Assembly (NCBI RefSeq): GCF_001681715.1
Contig: NZ_LNWY01000019.1
Coordinates: forward strand, 1-64,000
Reading direction: 5' to 3'
Length of the DNA stretch: 64,000 bases
Source: Tritonibacter mobilis
Lineage (GTDB): Bacteria > Pseudomonadota > Alphaproteobacteria > Rhodobacterales > Rhodobacteraceae
The position numbers and the translations under genes are program-made. The notes below the pieces were generated by a model. It was not told the DNA's origin. It was given only the letters and a program-made list of their open reading frames with translations, and searched no databases. Below are positions 55,658 through 64,000 of the stretch, piece after piece. Position 1 is the first letter of the stretch. Every line of letters starts with the position of its first letter.

Positions 55658-57570
55658 TGTCCGTCGGTGTCCTCTTCGGGTTCGGCCTGTGCGGGCGCTG
55701 TTTCAGCCGTCTCATCTGTTCCAGAGTCGCCCTCGTCTTCGGCATCCTCGGCGTCAGGCAGCTCGCTCTCAATCAGGCGAAATTCAATACGCCGGTTGGC
55801 CTCGCGGCCGTCTTCGGTGCTGTTGCTCGCAATCGGATTGTCCTCACCATAGCCTTTCGCGACGAAGCTCCCGGTCAGGATGCGTCGGGCGCGCAGTGCA
55901 TTCAGGACGGATTGCGCACGGGCTTGGCTCAGGTTCAGGTTCATCTCCTCGCGGCCTTGGCTATCTGTGTGTCCCTGAATTTCGAGCGGTATCTCACCGC
56001 ATTGCTGCAAGAGCTTGGCGATTTTGTCGATCACCCGCGCGCTGTCGGCAGCAACTGTGGCCGACCCGGGTTCAAAGGCGATTTTGTCGGCGCGTTGGAT
56101 CGCGGCCAGCTCCGCCTCACAAAGGGCAGGCGCCATTAACTGGTCTTCTGGCTCTGGCGGAGCCTCATAGGTGATGTCGAGCTCGTAATCCTCGGCTTCG
56201 CCCAATTTATCAGAAAGCATCCGTGCAATTTCGGCGCTGGCGTTTTCTTGATGGCTCATCCCACGCACGGCGACCAGTTCCGGGGTGACAGTGACAGAGC
56301 CACGTTCCAGCTGCGCCAAGGCATCAAGGGCTGCCAGCACGCGAATCGGCCAGACGCCAGGTAGATCAGGTGCGTTACGGGTCGCCAGATAGACCGACCC
56401 ACTGCCAAACCGCGCTTTGGCGTAGCTGTCTACAGTGCGCCGCTGTGCATTGTCGCTCAGCCGGCCGCGCAGCTGAACCTGCCCCTCGGGACTGAGGGTG
56501 GCGGTGAATTCTGGTGTAAGGTCGGGGTTTTTCTCTTCGGGTTCGGGCAGCACTGCATGCAGGACGAAGACCTGCGGCAATGCGCTTTCCAGCTCGCCCA
56601 CCACATGATCAAACACCCCCTGTGCGGTGCCTTGGGCGGCAACAAGCGTTACCTCACCATTGGAGAAGGTGATCGAACCTTGCCCCAGCTCTGTGAGCGC
56701 CTTCAAACCGCTTTCCACGGCGCGAGACCAACTCGCAGAGGGCACGCCAAGGCCAATGGTGCAGTCGCTTTGGCGTCGCAGGCCTGCGTCTTGAGCCGCT
56801 TGCAGAATACGCAACCGGCTTTCCTCGCTCTCTGCGGAGCAGGCGTCAAAGCGTCCACCGTCAGGGCCTAGGACATAGCGCAGTGTAAAGGGTGAGATAA
56901 CCGGGCGCGGCGCCGCAATATCGAGCGTGACATGCACGGTCGGGGGCAGCATCCGGTTGAGGTCTGTTTCGAGCTTTTCTTTTGCCTCTGGGCTATCTGC
57001 AATCGCGGTGATCCGCACAACCCCGGCCTCGACAGAGATTTTGGTGCGCGGCAGCAGGGCCAGTGCCTTGAGCGCATAGGCCATGGCGTCATTCCAGCCC
57101 TTGGGCATTGGATAATCCGCCGTCTCAACAAAGTCAGTGACCTCAGGATTGCCACGAATTGCGCTCAGTTTGCGGACAAGCGCGCTATGATCGCTGGCGC
57201 TTGGGATCAGGCCGATGATGGAAATTCCGGCGTCGTTGCGCAGTATCTCGGTCGAAAACCTGGGCGGGGCGATGCCCTTGGAGGGGGTGATCTCCATCAG
57301 GTCAATGATCCGCGCCGCGTCCACCACTGTGCCGACCTTGGAAATGGCTGCAAAACGCTTGGCCTCATCCGGGGCTTCGCCCGAAAGTTCAACACGCAGG
57401 CCGTCTGCGACCACTTCAGCCCAGGAAAACCCTGCCTCATCCAAGGTGCGGCGCACCACGATTTCTGAATTGTTCTCCAGCGCCGTCGCAGCAAATCCCG
57501 CAACCACCAAGCTAAGGCCGGCTGCACCGGCAAAGGCAGCGGTGGGGATCAGAAACGAGGATATGCGCAT
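55654..57570 (-). CDS. OmpA-family protein with repeated BON-like domains
   Basis: 638 residues from the ATG at 57570. An N-terminal membrane anchor (FLIPTAAFAGAAGLSLVVAGFAATAL) is followed by about 450 residues of repeating beta-alpha segments of the BON/OmpA-linked type (for example AEVVADGLRVELSGEAPDEA, PRTKISVEAGVVRITAIADSPEAK), and the peptidoglycan-binding OmpA domain near the end (QGHTDSQGREEMNLNLSQAR, then ANRRIEFRL), with an acidic tail. It resembles ArfA-like proteins. It probably links the inner membrane or periplasm to the cell wall. Confidence 0.85.
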   Translation of the reverse strand: MRISSFLIPTAAFAGAAGLSLVVAGFAATALENNSEIVVRRTLDEAGFSWAEVVADGLRVELSGEAPDEAKRFAAISKVGTVVDAARIIDLMEITPSKGIAPPRFSTEILRNDAGISIIGLIPSASDHSALVRKLSAIRGNPEVTDFVETADYPMPKGWNDAMAYALKALALLPRTKISVEAGVVRITAIADSPEAKEKLETDLNRMLPPTVHVTLDIAAPRPVISPFTLRYVLGPDGGRFDACSAESEESRLRILQAAQDAGLRRQSDCTIGLGVPSASWSRAVESGLKALTELGQGSITFSNGEVTLVAAQGTAQGVFDHVVGELESALPQVFVLHAVLPEPEEKNPDLTPEFTATLSPEGQVQLRGRLSDNAQRRTVDSYAKARFGSGSVYLATRNAPDLPGVWPIRVLAALDALAQLERGSVTVTPELVAVRGMSHQENASAEIARMLSDKLGEAEDYELDITYEAPPEPEDQLMAPALCEAELAAIQRADKIAFEPGSATVAADSARVIDKIAKLLQQCGEIPLEIQGHTDSQGREEMNLNLSQARAQSVLNALRARRILTGSFVAKGYGEDNPIASNSTEDGREANRRIEFRLIESELPDAEDAEDEGDSGTDETAETAPAQAEPEEDTDGQ

Positions 57571-57651
57571 GAGGTAAGGAATTCCGGTAGTTTCGTCGTT
57601 AACGGTCTTACAAGGCCATCGGCTGTGGATCAATCATGCCGGTGGTCGCAG

Positions 57652-58614
57652 TTATGCAAACAATGCCAGCCCAAGGAAAATGAGCGGAATCAAGCCGGTG
57701 TCGCGGTTGAGGCGAAACAGCGACAGGAGCCGGTCATTATTATCTGCATCAAAGGCACGCAATTGCCACGTCATATGCCAGCCCATCGCCCAAGGCGCAC
57801 AGAGCGAGAGTGCCAATGCGAGCACCGAAGCCGTAGGTTGAACCGCCATAATGATCGAAAGCGCCATCAGGCTCACAGTTGCGACGATGAAGCGACGCAG
57901 CCAAGTCGGTGTTTCAGTTCCAAACAGTCTTGCGGTGGATTTCACTCCGATCAGCGCATCGTCTTCGGTGTCTTGGTGCGCGTAGATGGTGTCATAAAAT
58001 AGCGTCCACGCCATGCCAGCGGCATATAAAACCACGGCAGGCCAGTCCAAGCGGCCACTATGAGCTACCCACGCCAGCATCGCACCCCAGTTGAACGCGA
58101 GCCCCAAAAATACCTGCGGCCACCAGGTGAACCGTTTGGCAAAGGGATAGATTGCAACCGGGAACAGGGCCAGAATGCCCATCGCGACTGCGGCCTGATT
58201 AAAGGTCAGCAGGATGCCAAAGGCGATCAGCGACTGCAGCGCCATCCATGCCAGCGCGCCCCTGACCGTGACCTGACCGGAGGGGATTGGGCGCGAGCGT
58301 GTGCGCTCGACACCGCCGTCGATGTCGCGGTCGGTGATGTCGTTCCATGTGCAGCCCGCCCCACGCATCAACCACGCGCCCAGCCCGCATGCGACAAAGA
58401 TCCAAAGATCTTCCCAGCGTGCGTTCTGTCCCGCGATCATTGCCAGAGCCAGCCCCCACCAGCAAGGCAGCAGCAAAAGCCATGTGCCGATCGGCCGATC
58501 CGCACGGCTCAGGCGCAGATAGGGGCGGGTCCAGGCGGGGGCGTAGATATCGACCCAATTGTCTTTTACCGCATCCGCGACACGTCCATCTGGTGTTGGC
58601 GACTGGCCTTGCAT
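57652..58614 (-). CDS. ubiA: 4-hydroxybenzoate polyprenyltransferase UbiA
   Basis: 320 residues, about eight membrane helices. Two aspartate motifs: NDITDRDIDGGVERTRSRPI and YDTIYAHQDTEDD, which bind Mg and polyprenyl diphosphate. It attaches the polyprenyl tail to 4-hydroxybenzoate in ubiquinone synthesis. The ATG at 58614 is preferred; the much longer open frame overlaps rsmE on the other strand and is not real. Its start is only 12 bp from that of rsmE, divergent. Confidence 0.95.
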   Translation of the reverse strand: MQGQSPTPDGRVADAVKDNWVDIYAPAWTRPYLRLSRADRPIGTWLLLLPCWWGLALAMIAGQNARWEDLWIFVACGLGAWLMRGAGCTWNDITDRDIDGGVERTRSRPIPSGQVTVRGALAWMALQSLIAFGILLTFNQAAVAMGILALFPVAIYPFAKRFTWWPQVFLGLAFNWGAMLAWVAHSGRLDWPAVVLYAAGMAWTLFYDTIYAHQDTEDDALIGVKSTARLFGTETPTWLRRFIVATVSLMALSIIMAVQPTASVLALALSLCAPWAMGWHMTWQLRAFDADNNDRLLSLFRLNRDTGLIPLIFLGLALFA

Positions 58615-58626
58615 ATGTAGGACCCC

Positions 58627-59367
58627 ATGAATGCTAAAGTCAGACTGTATGTAGATCACCCCTTGGGGGCAGGGCAAACGGTTCCTCTGGACCGCGATCA
58701 GGCACATTATCTGTTTGGGGTGATGCGACTGGCTGTTGGTGCGCGGGTTGCACTTTTTAATGGGCGCGATGGGGAATGGCAGGCCGAGGTGGCAGAAGCC
58801 AGCAAGCGCTGCGGCGTCTTGGCCTGCGTGGAGCAGTCCAAACCCTTGCAGTTGCCGCCAGATTTGTGGCTGATCTTTGCACCCATCAAGAAAGCGCGCA
58901 CCGATTTCATCGTCGAGAAAGCCGCCGAAATGGGTGCCGCGCGAATTTTGCCTGTAGCGACGGATTTCACCAATTCCGAACGCATCCGTCAGGACCGCCT
59001 GCAGGCGCATGCGGTCGAGGCGGCCGAGCAATGCGGCGGCACCTATGTGCCAGAGGTGGCGGAGTTGCAAAAGCTGTCCGCCTTGCTGGACCACTGGCCC
59101 GAAAACCGCCAGTTGATGTTCTGTGACGAGGCCGAGGTGGGGCAGCGGTTGTTTCTCGATGCTGTCCAGTCCGAAGACCCGCCCACAGCCTCCGGCCCTT
59201 GGGCGATCCTGATCGGGCCGGAGGGTGGTTTTTCAGATGCGGAGCGCAAACGTCTGCAGGCCATGCAGCAGGCGCATGTGGTCAGTCTCGGACCACGTAT
59301 TTTGCGGGCAGATACGGCGGCGGTGGCGGCCATGACCCTTTGGCAGCGGGCATTAGGAGACTGGTGA
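58627..59367 (+). CDS. rsmE: 16S rRNA (uracil-1498-N3)-methyltransferase RsmE
   Basis: 246 residues. An N-terminal PUA-like domain (about 1-75, RDQAHYLFGVMRLAVGARV), KKARTDFIVEKAAEMGAARI, and the knotted SPOUT core with WAILIGPEGGFSDAER and LGPRILRADTA. The stop overlaps the next gene (TGATG). Confidence 0.95.
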   Translation: MNAKVRLYVDHPLGAGQTVPLDRDQAHYLFGVMRLAVGARVALFNGRDGEWQAEVAEASKRCGVLACVEQSKPLQLPPDLWLIFAPIKKARTDFIVEKAAEMGAARILPVATDFTNSERIRQDRLQAHAVEAAEQCGGTYVPEVAELQKLSALLDHWPENRQLMFCDEAEVGQRLFLDAVQSEDPPTASGPWAILIGPEGGFSDAERKRLQAMQQAHVVSLGPRILRADTAAVAAMTLWQRALGDW

Positions 59368-60236
59368 TGGGATGGCGCGCAGCAAATCGGTCGGATCTTG
59401 ACTGGATCGAGGTGCTGCTGTTTGCGCATATCGAAGGCTCCATGTTCCTGATCGGCAACCTGCGCAATCACGGCTTTGGTTCTGATCATCCACACGGGCT
59501 GACGCTTTGGGTGCGAGAAACCCGAGATGGCGTCTTTGCCATCACCAATACCGGGTCTGTTATGATGATGGCACCGGGTTGCGGCAACGCGGAATGGCAA
59601 GACGCGGGCCAGCTTCTGGGGCCGCGCGAGGTGACAGCGGTGATCGGAAATGCTGCACAGGTGCGCAGCTTTATTGCGGCCAATGGGTTGCAAGATCATC
59701 CGTGCCAACTGGATCGGGATGAACCAGGTTTTGTGCTCGATGTGGCGGAACTCGCGGTGGAAATCCGCCCCGATGAGAACATCATTCCCCTCGCGGATGC
59801 GCCTCGCGCGCTGATTGAGGAATGGCGCGCTGCCTATGAGGTCGAGGCGGTGAATGCGTCTCCTGATCAAGCACAGGAAAAGGCGCGCCGTGACATCGCA
59901 CAGTATATTGCCAGAGACAGCCACCGCGTGTTGTTGGTGGAGGGGCGCCCGGTTGCAATGGCCGGACATAATACTGCGTTTGCCGAGGCGGTGCAGGTCG
60001 GCGGGGTCTATACGCCGCCTGCGTTGCGTGGTCGGGGCTACGCGCGCCGCGTCGTCGGTCGGCATATGTTGGAAGCGCGTGCACGCGGCGCAACGCAAGG
60101 GGTGCTCTTTGCCGCCAGTGAAGAAGCGGCGCGCGCTTATCGCTCTATCGGTTTTCGCCGGGCAGGGACGTTTGCGCTGGTGCTGTTTGCGAGACCTGCG
60201 CAGATCCGCGCAGGCCATGTGAGGAGATGCACATGA
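59367..60236 (+). CDS. GNAT-family acetyltransferase with N-terminal extension
   Basis: 289 residues. The C-terminal half has the GNAT core: MAGHNTAFAEAVQVGGVYTPPALRGRGYARRVVG, then SEEAARAYRSIGFRRAGTFAL. The N-terminal half (about 1-140) looks like a degenerate second GNAT domain. The substrate is unknown. ATG overlaps the rsmE stop; the stop overlaps the next gene. Confidence 0.85.
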   Translation: MGWRAANRSDLDWIEVLLFAHIEGSMFLIGNLRNHGFGSDHPHGLTLWVRETRDGVFAITNTGSVMMMAPGCGNAEWQDAGQLLGPREVTAVIGNAAQVRSFIAANGLQDHPCQLDRDEPGFVLDVAELAVEIRPDENIIPLADAPRALIEEWRAAYEVEAVNASPDQAQEKARRDIAQYIARDSHRVLLVEGRPVAMAGHNTAFAEAVQVGGVYTPPALRGRGYARRVVGRHMLEARARGATQGVLFAASEEAARAYRSIGFRRAGTFALVLFARPAQIRAGHVRRCT

Positions 60237-60760
60237 GTTTCATTCGACCAGAAGCACAGGCCTTTTTGTGGCGCTGGCGCGAGCTTTTTGGAGCATTGGC
60301 GCTGCTGTTGCTGGGGCTTCGTTGGGCCATCTGGGGCATAGGTCTGATGCAGATCACCGGCTGGGCCTGTGTCGCATTAGCGCTAGTGCTTGGGGTGGTT
60401 GGCGCGCAGCGAATGCGATTTCGGCTTGGCTCTGGCGGGCCTGGCGTGGTGCAGGTCACCGAAGGGCAAATCAGCTATTTCGGGCCGCTCACCGGCGGTG
60501 CCGTGGCGCGTTCCGAGATTGAAACCTTGCGGCTCGACCATACAGCGCGGCCGTCGCATTGGGTGCTGGAACAGCCCGGTCAGTCACCGCTGGCAATTCC
60601 GGTGACAGCTGCCGGAGCAGAGGCGTTGTTTGATGTGTTTGCCAGCCTGCCGGGGTTGAAGACAGAACGCATGTTAAGTGAACTGCATCACAAAGGTCCT
60701 CATCAAGTCGTGATATGGCAGCGATCACCAGAGCCACGCAGCCAGTATCGGCTGCATTGA
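60233..60760 (+). CDS. Unknown two-helix membrane protein
   Basis: 175 residues. Two membrane helices near the N-terminus (about 20-40 and 45-62) and a soluble C-terminal domain rich in beta (VVQVTEGQISYFGPLTGG, ARSEIETLRL). It resembles PH-like membrane proteins in layout, but I do not recognise the family. GAGGAG stands 6 nt before the ATG at 60233; coupled to the GNAT gene. Confidence 0.75.
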   Translation: MSFIRPEAQAFLWRWRELFGALALLLLGLRWAIWGIGLMQITGWACVALALVLGVVGAQRMRFRLGSGGPGVVQVTEGQISYFGPLTGGAVARSEIETLRLDHTARPSHWVLEQPGQSPLAIPVTAAGAEALFDVFASLPGLKTERMLSELHHKGPHQVVIWQRSPEPRSQYRLH

Positions 60761-60862
60761 CACTGGCGCGATTTCGCATCACGACTTTAACCCCGGGCCC
60801 CGTGCCCTTTGTCAGAAATGCCACGCCTGCCCTTGGCGGCGACCTACGAAGGGGGCCTACCC

Positions 60863-62233
60863 ATGTCTATTCCTCAGTCCGGCGGCGGACCAATCGAAAG
60901 CCATGCTCAACTGGCGGAGTATATGGAAGCGGGCTGCAAGCCGAGCAGTGACTGGCGGATCGGTACCGAGCATGAAAAATTCGGCTACTGCAAGGATACG
61001 CTGAAGCCGCTGCCCTATGAAGGTAAGCGTTCGATTCAGGCGGTGCTTGAAGGGCTGCGCGACCGGCACGGCTGGGACCCGGTCACCGAGGGGGGCAAGC
61101 TGATTGGCCTCACCAAGGACATGGCGAACGTTAGCCTAGAACCCGGCGGTGCGCTGGAGCTGTCGGGGGCGCCGCTAGAGACGATCCATGAGACCTGCGA
61201 CGAGGTGAACACTCACCTGCGCGAAGTAAAAGATATCGCTGATGAGATCGGAGTTGGCTTTATCGGTCTTGGTGCTGCGCCGATCTGGCAGCACGAAGAA
61301 ATGCCCTTGATGCCCAAGGGGCGTTATAAGCTGATGAACGACTACATGGAGCGCGTCGGCACCATGGGGCGCGCGATGATGCGGCGCACCTGCACCGTGC
61401 AGGTGAACCTCGATTTCGCTTCCGAAGCCGACATGGTGCAGAAGTTGCGCGTGGCTCTGGCCTTGCAGCCGGTGGCCACCGCGCTCTTTGCCAACTCTCC
61501 CTTCTTTGAGGGCAAGCCCAACGGGCTGAAATCCTGGCGCAGCCACATCTGGCGGCATCTGGATGACGCCCGCACAGGTATGCTGCCTTTCGTGTTTGAA
61601 GATGGCATGGGGTTTGAGCGTTACGCCGATTATGCGCTCGATGTGCCGATGTATTTTGTCTACCGCGATGGCAAATATATCGACGCGTTGGGCCAGTCTT
61701 TCCGGGATTTCCTCAAAGGAGAGCTGCCCGCGCTGCCGGGTGAAACACCGACGCTGAGCGACTGGGCGGATCACCTGACGACCGCATTCCCAGAGGCGCG
61801 GATCAAGAAATACATGGAGATGCGTGGTGCCGATGGCGGCCCGTGGCGACGTCTTTGTGCGCTTCCAGCCTTCTGGGTGGGACTGATGTACAATCAGACC
61901 TCTTTGGACGCGGCTTGGGATCTTGTCAAAGGCTGGGATGCGCAGACCCGCGAGAGCCTGCGCGTTGAGGCGTCGGTCAAAGGGCTGCAGGCCGAGGTTG
62001 GCACACTCAAGATGCATGATCTTGCCCGCGAGGTTCTGGCGATTTCCGAGGCCGGGCTGAAGGCCCGCGCACGCCAAGGAGCAGGCGGATTGGTGCCGGA
62101 TGAGACACATTTCTTGAGCGCCCTGCGCGAAAGCGTCGAGAGCGGAAAGGTTCCGGCGGATGAATTGCTGGATCGGTACAACGGTGACTGGAACGGTGAT
62201 CTGAGCCGGATCTACGCAGACTACAGCTATTGA
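60863..62233 (+). CDS. gshA: Glutamate-cysteine ligase GshA (alphaproteobacterial/plant type)
   Basis: 456 residues. DWRIGTEHEKFGY near the start, VSLEPGGALELSGAPLETIH, MMRRTCTVQVNLDF and WRSHIWRHLDDARTGMLPF are hallmarks of this group, distinct from enterobacterial GshA. It carries out the first step of glutathione synthesis. The ATG at 60863 has a G-rich site upstream (GGGGG); the frame opens further back but without support. A terminator follows. Confidence 0.95.
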   Translation: MSIPQSGGGPIESHAQLAEYMEAGCKPSSDWRIGTEHEKFGYCKDTLKPLPYEGKRSIQAVLEGLRDRHGWDPVTEGGKLIGLTKDMANVSLEPGGALELSGAPLETIHETCDEVNTHLREVKDIADEIGVGFIGLGAAPIWQHEEMPLMPKGRYKLMNDYMERVGTMGRAMMRRTCTVQVNLDFASEADMVQKLRVALALQPVATALFANSPFFEGKPNGLKSWRSHIWRHLDDARTGMLPFVFEDGMGFERYADYALDVPMYFVYRDGKYIDALGQSFRDFLKGELPALPGETPTLSDWADHLTTAFPEARIKKYMEMRGADGGPWRRLCALPAFWVGLMYNQTSLDAAWDLVKGWDAQTRESLRVEASVKGLQAEVGTLKMHDLAREVLAISEAGLKARARQGAGGLVPDETHFLSALRESVESGKVPADELLDRYNGDWNGDLSRIYADYSY

Positions 62234-62262
62234 TGTCTTGCGCATCTCAATATCGATAATGC

Positions 62263-62292
62263 AAAAGCGGCGCTGCTGAGACGCCCCTTTTT
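62263..62292 (+). terminator. Terminator after gshA
   Basis: AAAAGCGGCG (62263-62272) pairs with CGCCCCTTTT (62282-62291) with one mismatch and is followed by T residues, 30 bp past the stop. Confidence 0.75.
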
Positions 62293-62344
62293 CTTGCCCC
62301 TGTTGTCCCTGGCGGCGCGGCGAAACCTCGCGTTGGTGGTGACG

Positions 62345-62369
62345 ATTAAGGGGCGTTTTTCCCCCTAAT
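62345..62369. repeat. Inverted repeat ATTAAGGGG / CCCCCTAAT
   Basis: Nine-bp arms with one mismatch around CGTTTTT. It sits between the gshA terminator and the small membrane protein gene. It may be an operator for that gene or a weak second hairpin. Confidence 0.4.
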
Positions 62370-62438
62370 CTGATTCTTGTGAGATGACAGACGGCCCCTT
62401 ATGAGAGCGCTCAATCTATCGCTCTGAAAGGTGTTCAA

Positions 62439-62693
62439 ATGGGCAATTTCTTTATCTCTGCATTCGAGAAACTTGTTGGCGTCGTGATGGTTTTGTTGCT
62501 GCTGCTCGTATTGGGCGGCACCGTTGTCGCCCTAATCGAGCCCAGTGCAGGTGGCATTTTGCCGGCGCTTGGCGTGCTCGTCGGCGGCACACTCTATGTC
62601 ATCTTGATTGGTGGTTCGCTCTATCTGGCGTTGGGTATCTACAACAATACCAAGCGTACAGCCGAAGCGGTCGAGCGTCTCGCATCGAAATAA
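62439..62693 (+). CDS. Small two-helix membrane protein
   Basis: 84 residues, two membrane helices (VGVVMVLLLLLVLGGTVVAL and ALGVLVGGTLYVILIGGSLY) with a short charged tail TAEAVERLASK. The family is unknown to me. GAAAGG precedes the ATG. It is convergent to the YHS gene with a strong shared terminator. Confidence 0.75.
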   Translation: MGNFFISAFEKLVGVVMVLLLLLVLGGTVVALIEPSAGGILPALGVLVGGTLYVILIGGSLYLALGIYNNTKRTAEAVERLASK

Positions 62694-62733
62694 GCGCCCT
62701 GTTCACCGTTCCCTCCGGTGTCAGTGTGCAAAG

Positions 62734-62763
62734 AACGGGCGACAGGATATCCTGTCGCCCGTT
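62734..62763. terminator. Perfect 30-bp palindrome, bidirectional terminator
   Basis: AACGGGCGACAGGAT (62734-62748) is followed immediately by its exact reverse complement (62749-62763), then TTTT; A residues lie on the other side. It serves both convergent genes. Confidence 0.9.
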
Positions 62764-62796
62764 TTCATGTCGTCGGTGTGAGTGGTGCGCGCCGTC

Positions 62797-63282
62797 TTAT
62801 TGCAGCAATTCTGCGGGATCAGCGTCTTCGATGTTTTCCCAGTTCACATCTGCTTTTTCGATGTAGCCCGGAATATCGGTGACCCAGCGTTCCTGAATGT
62901 CTTTGGAGAGGTTCAGGTAGAGCACATCGTCAACGATCTTCCATTGATGCGGGTCGCCATCGAATTTGAAGCCCATCGCCGCGCCGAACGCGCAGTACCC
63001 TCCGTAAGCGGGCACATAGGCTTCCGGGTTGGCTTCGAACAGGGCTTTGTTCTCCTCAGACGTAAACCAGTAGGTCGCCTCGTCATGCGTTGCGGTCAGC
63101 TTATAGCTGCCCTTGTTGGCCTCACCTTCGGTGAAATAGGCGACCGGGTCGAAGCCCTGCATCGCAAGGCCAGTGGATGAGGCGTTCACGTCAACGCCCG
63201 CAGCGAAGGAGGCAGTTGCCAGCGCCACAGAGAAGGCGAGACCGCCGAGGAGGGATTTGGTCAGGGATGTTGTCTTGGTCAT
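62797..63282 (-). CDS. Secreted YHS-domain protein
   Basis: 161 residues. A signal peptide (LLGGLAFSVALATASFA) is followed by a YHS-type domain: LAMQGFDPVAYFTEGEANKG, ATYWFTSEENKALFEANPEAY and YGGYCAFGAAMG. YHS proteins may bind metal. The ATG at 63282 is chosen for its signal peptide and AAAGG upstream. The gene stands alone. Confidence 0.87.
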   Translation of the reverse strand: MTKTTSLTKSLLGGLAFSVALATASFAAGVDVNASSTGLAMQGFDPVAYFTEGEANKGSYKLTATHDEATYWFTSEENKALFEANPEAYVPAYGGYCAFGAAMGFKFDGDPHQWKIVDDVLYLNLSKDIQERWVTDIPGYIEKADVNWENIEDADPAELLQ

Positions 63283-63504
63283 CGATTTGAACCTTTTGAT
63301 CTGTCCGGGGCCGAAATGCACCCGGGGGGGACGTGTGAAAAGGGACAGGTACTCAAAATCCTGTGTGAGTTGGGCGGGTGAGTGCCGCCACACCGACGAT
63401 TTGGGGAAAGATCTGATCACATGCAAAACAACTCAATTTGTCTGTGCGCCGGCGCAAGGTCGACCTGCGCTGCTGCGGTAAAACAATCCTGTGAGTGCAA
63501 TGTG

Positions 63505-63533
63505 AAAAGCCCCGCCGATGAGGGCAGGGCTTT
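63505..63533 (-). terminator. Terminator after plsY
   Basis: On the minus strand AAAGCCCTGCCC (63533-63522) pairs with GGCGGGGCTTTT (63516-63505), with one mismatch, ending in TTTT. It lies about 30 bp past the plsY stop. Confidence 0.85.
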
Positions 63534-63563
63534 GGAAATCATGGCTGTAGACGCTGGGTGGGG

Positions 63564-64000
63564 TTACTTCTGGCCGATCTTTGGCTCGCTCCCCGCCAGC
63601 AGCCGCGCGATGTTGTCCTTGTGCCGCCAAAAGATCACCAGCGTGAGGACGATCGAGAGCGCAACGGTCGATGGGTAACCCAGGACCAGACACCAGATCG
63701 GAGCAGCCACAGCCGCACAGAGCGCCGCCAGAGACGAAATTCGCCGCAGCAGCGCCAATGCGAGCCATGTCATGCAACAGGCGACGCCTACCGGCCAGGC
63801 GATAGCCAGCAAGAGCCCGAGGAAAGTCGCAACACCCTTGCCGCCCTTGAACCCCAGCCAGACCGGGAAGCAATGCCCGACAAAGGCCAACAGCCCCGCC
63901 AGCTGCGCCGCATCCTCGCCTGCCAGAGCACGCGCCAGCAGCACCGCCGCCGCGCCCTTGCCGCCATCCAGAAGGAGCGTCGCTGCCGCGGCGGCTTTGC
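63564..64000 (-). CDS. plsY: Glycerol-3-phosphate acyltransferase PlsY, partial (5' end beyond window)
   Basis: The open frame runs off the window edge, so about 145 C-terminal residues are seen. Markers: LLLDGGKGAAAVLLAR, GHCFPVWLGFKGGKGVATFLG and VIFWRHKDNIARLLAGSEPK. PlsY uses acyl-phosphate to acylate glycerol-3-phosphate, the first step in phospholipid synthesis. The first ATG in view (63944) is internal. Confidence 0.92.
   Translation of the reverse strand, partial: KAAAAATLLLDGGKGAAAVLLARALAGEDAAQLAGLLAFVGHCFPVWLGFKGGKGVATFLGLLLAIAWPVGVACCMTWLALALLRRISSLAALCAAVAAPIWCLVLGYPSTVALSIVLTLVIFWRHKDNIARLLAGSEPKIGQK

Noticed and set aside
58615-59094. N-terminal extension of ubiA
   Set aside because: It overlaps rsmE on the other strand, and UbiA homologues start near the ATG at 58614.
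61175-62245. 356-aa minus-strand ORF
   Set aside because: Antisense to gshA, which is intact and well conserved.

Overview
The window looks like a chromosomal segment from a marine alphaproteobacterium of the Rhodobacterales (Roseobacter group, something like Ruegeria, Tritonibacter or Phaeobacter). This rests on the style of the proteins (UgpB/TRAP transport systems, a Psd-PssA-PmtA phosphatidylcholine pathway, an alphaproteobacterial GshA, class I PPK2, a two-gene MetH), the moderate-to-high GC, and dense gene packing with many ATGA and GTGA overlaps. Genus and species are inference. No rRNA, tRNA or CRISPR array was seen.

Layout. 1-1.2 kb is a scrap heap of mobile DNA: an orphan ORF, the middle of a serine recombinase and the 5' end of an IS5-family element. 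1.3-10.5 kb is a complete chemotaxis locus: a minus-strand operon (STAS protein, cheY, cheA, cheW, cheR, cheY, unknown 109-aa ORF) facing a plus-strand unit (mcp, cheB, cheD). 10.7-13 kb has a TetR regulator with its operator and a ThDP-dependent decarboxylase. 13-17.2 kb is a UgpB-like ABC importer. 17.4-19.8 kb encodes a Rieske monooxygenase and its reductase, closest in my recollection to glycine-betaine monooxygenase GbcAB. It is preceded by an unmistakable cobalamin riboswitch (about 19925-20105, minus strand) and lies divergent to a TRAP transporter (20.4-23.6 kb). 23.8-28.4 kb is a four-gene two-component cluster. 28.5-30.6 kb is psd-pssA-pmtA, which makes PE and then PC. 30.9-33.4 kb carries a MarR regulator and a TonB-dependent receptor. 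33.7-37.5 kb is cobalamin-dependent methionine synthase split into two overlapping genes. 37.6-42.7 kb has a DCC/DUF393 protein, a saccharopine-dehydrogenase-like protein, an aldehyde dehydrogenase with an AcoR-like regulator that lacks the AAA+ domain, and a YrhK-like protein. 42.8-45.2 kb is pheT. 45.4-49.4 kb has a LysR, a methyltransferase, YtoQ, a GNAT and a tandem pair of paralogous unknown proteins. 49.4-53.4 kb carries an MscS channel, ald with a divergent Lrp/AsnC regulator, and ppk2. 53.6-58.6 kb has pgsA-moaD-moaE, a frameshifted SnoaL/DUF4440-type gene, a coiled-coil membrane protein with an OmpA-family protein, and ubiA. 58.6-64 kb has rsmE, a GNAT, a membrane protein, gshA, a small membrane protein, a YHS protein and the 3' part of plsY.

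How the parts connect. Cobalamin links two regions: the B12-dependent MetH and the B12-riboswitch-controlled Rieske system, which if GbcAB-like would release methyl groups from betaine. Membrane lipid synthesis recurs (psd/pssA/pmtA, pgsA, plsY). The cheA-cheB wiring is unusual because the CheB receiver domain has lost its phosphorylation residues. The most unusual item is the cobalamin riboswitch in front of the Rieske oxygenase operon.
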